A stretch of 64,000 nucleotides of DNA from Methylobacter sp. KS41 (GTDB taxonomy: Bacteria; Pseudomonadota; Gammaproteobacteria; Methylococcales; Methylomonadaceae), in NCBI GenBank assembly GCA_002862125.1, contig PHSP01000003.1, positions 434,001-498,000 of the forward strand, read 5' to 3'. The position numbers and the translations under genes were made by a program. The notes under the pieces are model-generated. The model made no database searches. It had not been told where the DNA came from and worked only from the letters and a program-made list of their open reading frames with translations. Shown here in pieces: positions 1 to 6,806 of this stretch (positions within the stretch are counted from its first letter, which is position 1; every line of letters starts with the position of its first letter).

Positions 1-168
1 CGGCACAGTAAAGCGGGCAGGCGATTTTGGAGATTTACCGGCTGAATAAATGCTTCAGGATTCTATCTATTGCAAAGGCATAAGACAGATATTCCCATGG
101 CGTTGCTAATGTAAAATTCGGGATAATTTAAAGCGATATTTTTTCTTCGAGGCGCTCCAGCTTTTCCT

Positions 169-1326
169 TCAACAAAGTTTTCCAAGCCCATCAATCAGGC
201 GATGCATTGCAATATTGGCAGTGCTCTCGTCAAGCATGCCGTAAGATACGCGCAGATAACAAGCGTCGTGTAACCCAAAGGCGCAGCCTGGGATCACGGC
301 GACTTTGAAGTCGCTGATTAACGATTTGACCAATTGCAAATCGTTTTTTCCGGTATCCAGTTTAAGTAGCAAGTAAAACGCACCCCCGGTAGCGCAGGCC
401 TTTACGCCGCTCAAGGATTGTAACCGGGCAGTGACCTGGGTGCGGATTTTTGCCAGCTCTAGCACGCGGGATTTGCAGTATGAAGAACCAGTCTCCAATG
501 CGCCAATTGCAGCATACTGCGTAATTAACGGCGGACAAATCAGATTGGTATCCTGCACTTTCAGCAGCGATGGTAACAGCGCTTCCGGGACAACCAGATA
601 ACCGGTGCGCCAACTGGCGAATCCGTAAGCCTTGGATAGCGAGTAGAGAGAAATGGTGTGATGTTCCGCATCTTTAATGCCGCCGGGCGAAAAATGGCTG
701 GCATCGCCGTAGGTAAAATATTCATAGGCTTCATCGCTGATATGATACAAGCCGTTCTCCCGGCATAACTGGTTAACTGCGCGTAGAGCGGCTTCCGGAT
801 ACACTGCTCCACTGGGATTATTGGGAGAGACGGTAACGATGGCGCGGGTTTTTTCCGTGATTGCAGCCTTTAAGGCATCGAGCCGTAATTGATAGTTGTC
901 ATCGGCCGGCACTGCGACGGGCGTGCAGTTGAGCATACGCACCGCCATTTCCTGATTGAAGTAGTAGGGAAGCGGCAAGATGATTTCGTCGCCGGGATCG
1001 GCAATTGCCAGCAGGATATTCAAAAACGCCATATTGGAGCCGGCGGTGACCATGACGCGGTAACCGCTGGCGCAGTCTATGCCGTTTTCGCGGAGTAGTT
1101 TTGCCTCAATCAATTCCAGCAGGCGTGGGCGCCCAAGCGGCGAGCCGTATAAATGTTCATCAGGCCGCGCACCGAAATTACGGATGGCCTGCATAGCGGC
1201 TGGCGGCGGCGGATAGGAAACCATGCCTTGACCTAACGATAAAGTGCCGGGCGTGTTGCGCGTCCATTCGCCAATTACCGGGATAACCGGGGTTTGTACA
1301 GAACTTATCGTGCGGCCGATGGGCAT
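169..1326 (-). CDS. Class I/II PLP-dependent aminotransferase
   Basis: This is a fold-type I pyridoxal-phosphate aminotransferase of about 385 residues; the amino donor cannot be read from sequence. The motif SPNNPSG, the aspartate in ISDEAY and the Schiff-base lysine in SLSKAYGFASWR (about residue 232 from this start) are all present, as is the C-terminal substrate-binding arginine context LRVSYG. The family includes aspartate and aromatic aminotransferases. Two starts compete: a TTG at 1359 with GGAG 7 nt upstream, and the ATG at 1326 preceded by AAGGA about 10 nt upstream. I prefer the ATG because MPIGRTISS begins near the usual family N-terminus. mobA lies 80 bp upstream on the same strand, so the two may be cotranscribed, but the functions are not obviously linked. 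Confidence 0.9.
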   Translation of the reverse strand: MPIGRTISSVQTPVIPVIGEWTRNTPGTLSLGQGMVSYPPPPAAMQAIRNFGARPDEHLYGSPLGRPRLLELIEAKLLRENGIDCASGYRVMVTAGSNMAFLNILLAIADPGDEIILPLPYYFNQEMAVRMLNCTPVAVPADDNYQLRLDALKAAITEKTRAIVTVSPNNPSGAVYPEAALRAVNQLCRENGLYHISDEAYEYFTYGDASHFSPGGIKDAEHHTISLYSLSKAYGFASWRTGYLVVPEALLPSLLKVQDTNLICPPLITQYAAIGALETGSSYCKSRVLELAKIRTQVTARLQSLSGVKACATGGAFYLLLKLDTGKNDLQLVKSLISDFKVAVIPGCAFGLHDACYLRVSYGMLDESTANIAMHRLIDGLGKLC

Positions 1327-1405
1327 GGAACGGTTTTCCTTTTGATGCATGAAATTCAATGGTTACTCCGGTAATTGCATAGCGTTATTTTCCGTTTGAT
1401 CAGCA

Positions 1406-2002
1406 TTATTTTTCAGCTAATGCTTCCAGCTCAGATAATTCTGTCAGGGTGTTGATGTTAGTAAATATCTCCGGCTCATTACTGAAATCCGCTTTTACCA
1501 TTTTTTGCTGTTCCAGCCAGCGGTCAATTTTACGTTGACCGCTGTCCAGGTACGCTTGCAGGCTGGATTTTAGCGATGTTTTTATCGCTAAAAAAACCGG
1601 ATGCAAGCGTTCGCCATCAGAAGCGACAGCGGCATCGGCGTCATTCTCTGTAAGAGAAGATAACAATTTTTGCAAATGTTCGGCCTTAATTAACGGCGAA
1701 TCACAGGGCACGACCACAAGTACCTCCGCATCTGTAAAGATCATTGCTGTTAATACCCCCGCCAAAGGCCCGTCAAAAGTGCCGGTTTGATCGGCAACGA
1801 CCGGTAATCCAAACGCCTGATACTGTTCCCTGTTTCGATTGGCGTTGATGAGCGATTGACCGGCAACGGATGCGAGTGCGGCTACGGCATAACTCACCAT
1901 CGGGCGGCCTTTATAATGCATCAGGCCTTTATCCTGATGATTCATGCGCCGGGCAAGTCCGCCGGCAAGAATAACGCCTGTTACTGTTGTTTGACTGTTC
2001 AT
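1406..2002 (-). CDS. mobA: Molybdenum cofactor guanylyltransferase MobA
   Basis: MobA attaches GMP from GTP to molybdopterin-Mo to make the bis-MGD cofactor of DMSO-reductase-family enzymes such as nitrate reductase and formate dehydrogenase. The 198-residue protein has the N-terminal nucleotide-binding loop LAGGLARRMNHQDKGL (glycine-rich loop and GTP-contacting lysine), the DGPLAGV segment and the metal-site motif VVPCDSPL. Length matches the family (about 190-200). ATG start at 2002; cytosolic. No other molybdopterin gene is visible here. The divergent neighbour Uma2 starts 240 bp away. Confidence 0.93.
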   Translation of the reverse strand: MNSQTTVTGVILAGGLARRMNHQDKGLMHYKGRPMVSYAVAALASVAGQSLINANRNREQYQAFGLPVVADQTGTFDGPLAGVLTAMIFTDAEVLVVVPCDSPLIKAEHLQKLLSSLTENDADAAVASDGERLHPVFLAIKTSLKSSLQAYLDSGQRKIDRWLEQQKMVKADFSNEPEIFTNINTLTELSELEALAEK

Positions 2003-2244
2003 GAGTTGTTATTGCTATTGATCAAAATGACTTGTTTAAGCTGCGAACGGTTCAGAGAACTGACTAGGATATATTTCCGCAGGTTTCACATCGTAACCTG
2101 AGTGTGGCCAGCCATCATCGCCAAGATTACATGCTTTGTTTTTACGTAATGATACTGACAATAGGGCATTAGATCAGTTTTCGGTTAAAATGAACGAACT
2201 TTTAAAATACCACTCGATTTTATAGTTGCGCAATAGAGGAAGTC

Positions 2245-2802
2245 ATGTCTGACTTGGCCATCAAACAAGCTACTTATCAGGACATTATTGATTTGCCCGG
2301 AAATATCGTCGGCGAGATCATTAATGGTCAACTGGAAACCCATCCGCGTCCTGCGCCTAAACATGCGCTTGCCGCCGGTTCACTAGGTGATGAATTAGTC
2401 TCGCCTTTTCAAAAAGGTCGGGGTGGCCCCGGAGGCTGGTGGATATTACCGGAACCTGAATGTCATTTGGGTACTCATGTTTTAGTGCCTGATCTTGCGG
2501 GTTGGCGCAGACAAAGAATGCCCGTTTTACCTGAAACAGCCTGGTTTGATGTTGTTCCTGACTGGGCTTGTGAAATTTTATCCCCTTCAACAGCACGCCT
2601 GGATCGGATTGTTAAAATGCCCATTTATGCACAACTGGGTGTTGTCCACCTGTGGCTGATTGACCCTAACCTGCAAACCCTCGAAGCCTACCAATTGCAC
2701 GATTCGCATTGGCTATTAATCGGCACCTTTGCCAATGATCAAGCTGTATCTATCGCTCCATTTGCCGAGCATACCTTTTCACTTTCTGATTTATGGGAAT
2801 AA
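2245..2802 (+). CDS. Uma2 family (DUF820) putative endonuclease
   Basis: The 185-residue protein matches the Uma2/DUF820 family, a restriction-endonuclease-like PD-(D/E)XK fold common in cyanobacteria and scattered in other bacteria, usually of unknown role. Visible family features are the N-terminal helix with GEIINGQLETHPRPAP, the core VPDLAGWRRQRMP (the aspartate expected in the active site), WACEILSPSTARLDRIVKMPIYAQLGV and HLWLIDP. A good ribosome binding site (AGAGGAAG) precedes the ATG. Uma2 proteins are often linked to mobile elements, but here there is no obvious partner. The downstream lipoprotein gene begins 9 bp after the stop and may be cotranscribed. Confidence 0.88.
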   Translation: MSDLAIKQATYQDIIDLPGNIVGEIINGQLETHPRPAPKHALAAGSLGDELVSPFQKGRGGPGGWWILPEPECHLGTHVLVPDLAGWRRQRMPVLPETAWFDVVPDWACEILSPSTARLDRIVKMPIYAQLGVVHLWLIDPNLQTLEAYQLHDSHWLLIGTFANDQAVSIAPFAEHTFSLSDLWE

Positions 2803-2811
2803 GCGTCACCA

Positions 2812-3216
2812 ATGAAAAATAAATACACATCATCTATTGTAAGTTTTTGCCTGTGCGCAGCCATTGCCGGTTGTACAACGACACCTGAAAAAACAGCTGA
2901 ACAAGCACCCGTTGAAGCAACGACTCTGGCCAACGATTATCCCACCAGGGATCGCGTTGAATATGTTTTAAACTGCGTTGCCCAACACGGCGGTCTTACC
3001 TACATTACCCAATACGCCTGCGGTTGCAAGATTGATAAAATCGCTGAAAAACTGACCTTTAGCGAATATGAATCGGCAAAAACATTTACCTATTTAAGCA
3101 AAGGGCAGACAGGGGACGCCGGCGGTGTTTTCCGTGATCCGGCACAGTCCAAAGACTTAAGAAAACGGCTTAAAGAAGCGGAAGCCTACGCCGAAAAAAG
3201 CTGTTTTGTGAAATAG
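2812..3216 (+). CDS. Small putative lipoprotein
   Basis: I do not recognise a family. The 134-residue product has a lysine-containing N-terminus, a hydrophobic stretch and a lipobox IAGC at about residue 21, so it is probably exported and lipidated. A short Thr/Glu/Pro-rich linker follows, then a compact domain with four cysteines (NCVAQH, ACGCK and CFVK near the C-terminus) that could form disulfides in the periplasm. It sits 9 bp after the Uma2 gene on the same strand. Family and function are unknown. Confidence 0.7.
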   Translation: MKNKYTSSIVSFCLCAAIAGCTTTPEKTAEQAPVEATTLANDYPTRDRVEYVLNCVAQHGGLTYITQYACGCKIDKIAEKLTFSEYESAKTFTYLSKGQTGDAGGVFRDPAQSKDLRKRLKEAEAYAEKSCFVK

Positions 3217-3239
3217 GCAAAGGTAAACCGGTTTAAATC

Positions 3240-3330
3240 ATTCCCACGTTCCTCGTGGGAATACGCCAGAGATGCTTTGCGTCTCGCGCCACTGGAGCGT
3301 GGGAGCGATGTAAAAGACTTCGCATAATAG
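3240..3330. repeat. REP-like palindromic repeat
   Basis: The segment starts with the hairpin TTCCCACG-ttcct-CGTGGGAA (3241-3261). A further GGAGCGTGGGAGC half-site follows. The same TTCCCACGC/GCGTGGGAA core recurs at 6313-6337 and 6438-6461, so this is a dispersed repeat family and not a gene-specific terminator. Confidence 0.75.
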
Positions 3331-3336
3331 AAACAT

Positions 3337-3891
3337 TTATGTACTTTTGTCATTATTAGAGGTCGGTATTAATTTATATATTTTTTCAATGGTATTTGCG
3401 AATTTATCGAGAGCAGTAACGTCGAGCTTACTGTTTTCAGACTTAGAAAAAGCATTTTCGCCTCTAATATTCCAATTTTCAAAGGCCTCTTTTATTTGAG
3501 CCCAATCTGCCATAGCTCCATATGACGCTAGATAAAATTTTCCGAAATTTATTGCATGTCGTCGGTCTGCGTTCTTAAGCGCCTCTTGCATATACGAGTT
3601 GCTAAATAGAAGGGAATATTTTGCTAATGCTGCAAAAAGAGCTACTGCTATTAAACCTTGTTGTATTACTCCCTTGAAATAATAAAGCGGTGACAAATCA
3701 AGGATTGCTGTGAATTTATTCTCACGTCGGATTATGACAGATATCCCATTGCTATCTACTTTATAGCCAGAACCATAACCTGTTTTAAAAAAATTAGAAC
3801 ATCCTTTCGCGATGATGTTTGAGTTTAAAGTAAACTGCAAATCCTCTTCCTCGAGAATAGTCCCAATAAGATACTTGATAGTTAATGTCAT
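3337..3891 (-). CDS. Hypothetical protein with one hydrophobic segment
   Basis: I do not recognise this 184-residue protein. It has a beta-rich N-terminal part with charged residues (EEED), a hydrophobic segment around residues 75-95 (VIQQGLIAVALFAALAKY) that may be a membrane helix, and a charged C-terminal half. The ATG is preceded by AGGTGG 4 nt away. Its 5' end overlaps the 75-residue frame upstream (3794-4021) by 98 nt, which is large for separate genes. Either they are two coupled small genes or one frameshifted gene. It lies at the end of a decayed toxin-like region, so an immunity or cargo role is possible but only inferred. Confidence 0.5.
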   Translation of the reverse strand: MTLTIKYLIGTILEEEDLQFTLNSNIIAKGCSNFFKTGYGSGYKVDSNGISVIIRRENKFTAILDLSPLYYFKGVIQQGLIAVALFAALAKYSLLFSNSYMQEALKNADRRHAINFGKFYLASYGAMADWAQIKEAFENWNIRGENAFSKSENSKLDVTALDKFANTIEKIYKLIPTSNNDKST

Positions 3892-4021
3892 TTGCCACCT
3901 GCTTTTCCGCCGTCGAAGCTCCAGCTCCTACCAATTGAGCCAGCACCACCAACGTTATAACCGAAACCCTATCAATAGAACCGCCAGTAAATTCACCTTT
4001 GTCGTTAAAGTTAATAGTCAC
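3794..4021 (-). CDS. Small hypothetical protein, GTG start
   Basis: This 75-residue frame begins MTINFNDKGEFTGG with a GTG codon preceded by AGGAGG about 7 nt upstream, one of the best ribosome binding sites in this region, so translation from here is plausible. A hydrophobic stretch (VSVITLVVLAQLVGAGAS) follows. The C-terminus overlaps the next frame by 98 nt and ends in basic residues unlike the rest, which suggests that a frameshift may have truncated it and that 3337-3891 is the original continuation. Confidence 0.45.
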   Translation of the reverse strand: MTINFNDKGEFTGGSIDRVSVITLVVLAQLVGAGASTAEKQVANDINYQVSYWDYSRGRGFAVYFKLKHHRERMF

Positions 4022-4032
4022 ACCATAGCCTC

Positions 4033-4320
4033 CTATATGTGCGCGCTAATATCAGCACCACGCCCTGCCAAGTCGCTAATACCTCCTGCTTGCAGACCAA
4101 AATTAACAGCACCCCCGACCAATTCCGTAATCTTCACCCCTGCTTGACCGGTTAAATAAACACCCAAGTCAGGAGCGAACTTTTCAGAGCTATCAGTAAA
4201 TTGAATAGCCACGCCTGCGCTCGCACATTGTCCAATAAATCCATGGATTACATAACCCACAAAGCCAGGAATTCTTATTGTTCCACCGGCTGTAGCAGTT
4301 AACAAGGCCGTAAGGTGCAA
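4033..4320 (-). CDS. Hypothetical glycine-rich protein, probably a 5'-truncated remnant
   Basis: The frame encodes a Gly/Val/Ala-rich segment (GTIRIPGFVGYVIHG, LTGQAGVKITELVGG) of unknown family. Its first residues are read from a copy of a dispersed repeat (4307-4366), with only a TTG codon available, so the true N-terminus was probably replaced by the repeat. It ends 12 nt before the GTG-start small gene and may once have been cotranscribed with it. The region upstream on the same strand holds an RHS-like fragment, so it may be the tail of a polymorphic toxin, but nothing in the residues proves that. Confidence 0.35.
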   Translation of the reverse strand: MHLTALLTATAGGTIRIPGFVGYVIHGFIGQCASAGVAIQFTDSSEKFAPDLGVYLTGQAGVKITELVGGAVNFGLQAGGISDLAGRGADISAHI

Positions 4321-4366
4321 TCTGAGGGTGTCAATAGGCGATAGCCGTATTGCGCCGCATGTTGGG
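4307..4366 (+). repeat. Dispersed 60-bp repeat, copy A
   Basis: This 60-bp segment (containing GTCAATAGGCGATAGCC and ATTGCGCC) recurs inverted at 6089-6157 with few mismatches plus a short indel. The two copies bracket the RHS fragment and the IS element. The unit contains short internal complementarity typical of REP/MITE sequences. Confidence 0.7.
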
Positions 4367-4408
4367 TTTTATTCATTCGGCGCAATGCCCGTTGGTTATT
4401 GCGCCCTA

Positions 4409-4626
4409 CGCGGACTGGGTGGCTGTTTGTGGATGAGCGCCGGTTATAGCGGTAGCCGGGTTGCCGTTGGCATCATAGGTGTAAGCGGTAACCGTGGTTC
4501 TGGCATCGGTGCGTGTTGCGACTAAACCCACTGTAGTGTATGTGCTGCTGGTCTTGTTACTGAGACCATCACGAGTAGCGACGGGGTGGTGCTTGGCATC
4601 GTAGTCGATTTGCGCGGTGTGGTTCA
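4409..4626 (-). pseudogene. RHS/YD-repeat protein fragment
   Basis: On the minus strand the frame reads TAQIDYDAKHHPVATRDG, then VTAYTYDANGNPATAITG, which are YD/RHS repeats of the type that build the beta-cage of RHS polymorphic toxins. Only about two repeats remain. The 5' side is cut by a repeat and the IS110 element, and the 3' side runs into a stop and the 60-bp repeat copy A. There is no start codon or toxin tip, so it is a relic of a much larger (over 1000-residue) gene. Confidence 0.65.
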
Positions 4627-4742
4627 AGGCCGTAAGACGGATTAAATGTAGGGCAATGGGATGGACTCCTCCCACCTATCGGCATCAGAGTGCCAGACTG
4701 ATATGATTAAACATATCAGACAAACTAGCGGAGGAGTCCGAC

Positions 4743-5768
4743 ATGAATATTAAACGAATAGGTATCGATTTGGCAAAACAGGTCTTTCAAGTACATGGCG
4801 TTGATGGTCAAGAAAAGGTCGTATTACGCAAGCAGTTACGTAGAGTCCAATTGTTGGATTACTTTAAAAAGCTGCCGCCCTGCTTGATTGGTATGGAAGC
4901 CTGTGGCGGTGCGCATTATTGGGCAAGAGAGCTACAAAAGCTGGGTCATACCGTTAAATTGATGGCGCCGCAGTTTGTTAAACCCTACGTTAAAAGCAAC
5001 AAAAACGACGCCAATGATGCGGAAGCGATCTGCGAAGCGGTTGCGCGTCCTAACATGCGGTTCGTTGCGATTAAGACCATCGCTCAGCAAGATATTCAGG
5101 CCCTTCATCGCATCCGCAGTGAGCAAGTGAAACAGCGTACCGCGAAAGTAAACCAGATTAGAGGTTTGCTCGCCGAATATGGTATTGTCGTTGGTCGGCG
5201 TGTGGATGTGCTTCGTAACGCCTTACCGCAGTTACTTGAAGAGACTGAAAATGGGTTGACTGCTGACTTTAAAGTGCTGCTTGATGGGTTAAGACAAGAT
5301 CTTGTTACGCTGGATGAACGTGTTGATGACCTGGATAAGAAAATAAAAACGCTGGCTACTAGCAATCCAGCCGCCAAGCGTTTGCAACAGATTCCGGGCA
5401 TTGGTCCGATTATCGCCACGGCCTTGATCTGCGCAATCGGAGATGGTAAGCAATTTCAACGTGGAAGGGACATGGCCTCCTGGCTGGGTCTAACACCCAG
5501 ACAACACAGCAGTGGAGGCAAAGATCGACTGCTGGGTATCAGTAAGCGTGGCGATGCTTACTTGCGCACGCTGCTGATTCATGGTGCTCGATCTGCGTTA
5601 AAAGTCGTGGGAAAGAAAGACGATCCGCGCAGTCGCTGGTTGCAAAACTTATGTAGCAGACGCAATAAAAACATTGCCGCTGTCGCCTTGGCTAACAAAA
5701 ATGCGCGTATAGCTTGGGCTCTGCTGAGCAAAGAAACCGATTACCTGCCGGAGGGCGAACCGGCTTGA
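4743..5768 (+). CDS. IS110-family (IS1111 group) transposase
   Basis: This 341-residue DEDD-type transposase appears full length. The N-terminal RuvC-like domain shows GIDLAKQ (first Asp, residue 8), MEACGGAHYWAREL (Glu) and KSNKNDANDAEAI (Asp pair). A coiled middle region follows, then the C-terminal Tnp_20 domain with a helix-hairpin-like IPGIGPIIATAL and PRQHSSGGKDRLLGISKRGD, which holds the catalytic serine. In this family the transposase acts with a noncoding bridge/seek RNA that selects the target. GGAGGAGTCCGAC precedes the ATG, giving a strong ribosome binding site. No frameshift or premature stop, so it may be active. Confidence 0.95.
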   Translation: MNIKRIGIDLAKQVFQVHGVDGQEKVVLRKQLRRVQLLDYFKKLPPCLIGMEACGGAHYWARELQKLGHTVKLMAPQFVKPYVKSNKNDANDAEAICEAVARPNMRFVAIKTIAQQDIQALHRIRSEQVKQRTAKVNQIRGLLAEYGIVVGRRVDVLRNALPQLLEETENGLTADFKVLLDGLRQDLVTLDERVDDLDKKIKTLATSNPAAKRLQQIPGIGPIIATALICAIGDGKQFQRGRDMASWLGLTPRQHSSGGKDRLLGISKRGDAYLRTLLIHGARSALKVVGKKDDPRSRWLQNLCSRRNKNIAAVALANKNARIAWALLSKETDYLPEGEPA

Positions 5769-6034
5769 GTTCGAAGGCGAGCCTTCAAACCCAAGCCGGT
5801 TGAGATAAAGGAACCCATCCACCCACGATTGTGAAGCAATAACTACTGATGGAAAACAGGTCGAACCGGCGTTTGCAAAACCTTACGAATCCGCAGTGCC
5901 TTGAGCACGATAGGGCGATTAGGAGCATACGCGCGAATAGCCCATTATGGCCAGAGCACAAACGCTCAATTCATAGGCCGGATATACGTGTGCAGTCGTA
6001 CCCCAATCCAGAAGTAATTAAGTGCTTGCAAAAC
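5758..6034 (+). ncRNA. Candidate guide (bridge/seek) RNA region of the IS element
   Basis: The 3' noncoding part of the IS1111-type element is where group members encode their guide RNA. It opens with a strong nested hairpin: AACCGGCTTG (5758-5767) pairs with CAAGCCGGTT (5791-5800), enclosing a second stem GAAGGC-ga-GCCTTC. About 230 nt of noncoding sequence follow up to the right inverted repeat. I cannot define the RNA ends or the guide loops by eye; the call rests on family knowledge plus the visible stem. Confidence 0.45.
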
Positions 6035-6088
6035 GGGAGGAGTCCATATACGCATTAGCGATAGCGTAATGCGTCGAATGATCAAAGG

Positions 6089-6157
6089 CCAACATACGGC
6101 GCAATACGGCTATCGCCTATTGACGCCCTACAGATTGCACCTTACCGCGTTACGGCC
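6089..6157 (-). repeat. Dispersed 60-bp repeat, copy B (inverted)
   Basis: Reverse complement of the repeat at 4307-4366, with an extra 9-10 nt near one end. Together with copy A it makes a pair of inverted repeats about 1.7 kb apart around the RHS fragment and the IS. Confidence 0.7.
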
Positions 6158-6242
6158 TTTTCTAAATGATTGATAGTTTATTCAGATGAGCATTATTTGT
6201 GCGCTAAAATGCGATGCTTAGCATTTTATAGTACGATATTTT
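6154..6242 (+). repeat. 89-bp direct repeat, copy 1
   Basis: An 89-bp segment beginning GGCCTTTTCTAAATGATTG and ending GTACGATATTTT is repeated without a visible mismatch at 6713-6801. Copy 2 covers the 5' end of the TPR protein frame, so copy 1 may mark the original upstream region of that gene before a roughly 560-bp duplication or insertion. Confidence 0.9.
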
Positions 6243-6246
6243 GTAT

Positions 6247-6564
6247 GCACACAGCGGTTCGGACTTGATCAGCGTTTAACGCCTTTAAAATATAGGATGC
6301 TTATATTTGACTCGTTCCCACGCTCTGCGTGGGAACGCAGACGAGGTATGGCGTGTGGTGTGCTGGATCGGCGGAATAATGTTTTGCCCGGATAGGTGGT
6401 GCGTTGATGTTTTGGGTTGAGATAAAAGCCGGTAGGCATTCCCACGCAGAGCGTGGGAACGAGGAAAAAACCACCATGTCAGCAAAAGGCAGGTGATTTC
6501 TCATTAACGCACGCACCGCTTCGGATTAGCTCAGCGTTTAACGCCCGTAAAATATAGGATGTTT
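6247..6564. repeat. Nested direct repeats with a REP-like inverted pair
   Basis: Two imperfect 56-bp direct repeats (6247-6302 and 6509-6564, both ending in TAAAATATAGGATG and a T-rich tail) flank two REP-like palindromes in opposite orientation: CGTTCCCACGC-tct-GCGTGGGAACG (6313-6337) and TTCCCACGC-aga-GCGTGGGAAC (6439-6460). The arrangement is like a BIME. The short frames across it are repeat artefacts. Confidence 0.75.
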
Positions 6565-6712
6565 ATTACAATACGACTTCAGACCTGACCTGACAAGGTT
6601 CGAAAAATAATTTCGATTAAATCAGATATTGATTGACCTGTTCTCAGCCCCCCCCCCATAAGCTGACATCGAAAAAATGTAGGTTGGCTAAACAACATGC
6701 AGCTCAACCTAT

Positions 6713-6801
6713 GGCCTTTTCTAAATGATTGATAGTTTATTCAGATGAGCATTATTTGTGCGCTAAAATGCGATGCTTAGCATTTTATAGTACGATATTT
6801 T
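6713..6801 (+). repeat. 89-bp direct repeat, copy 2
   Basis: Second copy of the repeat at 6154-6242. It contains the upstream TTG codon and the first 24 codons of the longest frame of the TPR gene, which argues that the TPR gene really starts just downstream at 6807. Confidence 0.9.
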
Positions 6802-6806
6802 CTAAT

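Larger units (their letters stand above)
4661..6047 (+). mobile_element. IS110-family insertion sequence, IS1111-type
   Basis: The element is bounded by perfect 13-bp inverted repeats ATGGACTCCTCCC (4661-4673) and GGGAGGAGTCCAT (6035-6047), which flank one intact DEDD transposase. Subterminal inverted repeats and a short 5' / long 3' noncoding arrangement (70-80 bp against about 280 bp) are the hallmarks of the IS1111 subgroup. True ends are probably a few bases outside these repeats. The right flank is a REP-like palindrome (CGCATTA...TAATGCG, 6051-6073), the type of target such elements favour. No target duplication is visible, as expected for this family. Confidence 0.85.

Noticed and set aside
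1-49. Possible 3' end of a plus-strand gene (frame ending TAA at 47-49)
   Set aside because: Only 15 codons are available before the window edge and nothing in them is recognisable.
6285-6516. Short minus-strand frames reading FPRSAWEC-like peptides
   Set aside because: They are translations of the REP-like palindromes, a known artefact of this repeat type.
6154-6801. Considered as a CRISPR-like array
   Set aside because: Only two copies with a long nonuniform gap and internal palindromes; no regular spacers and no cas genes.
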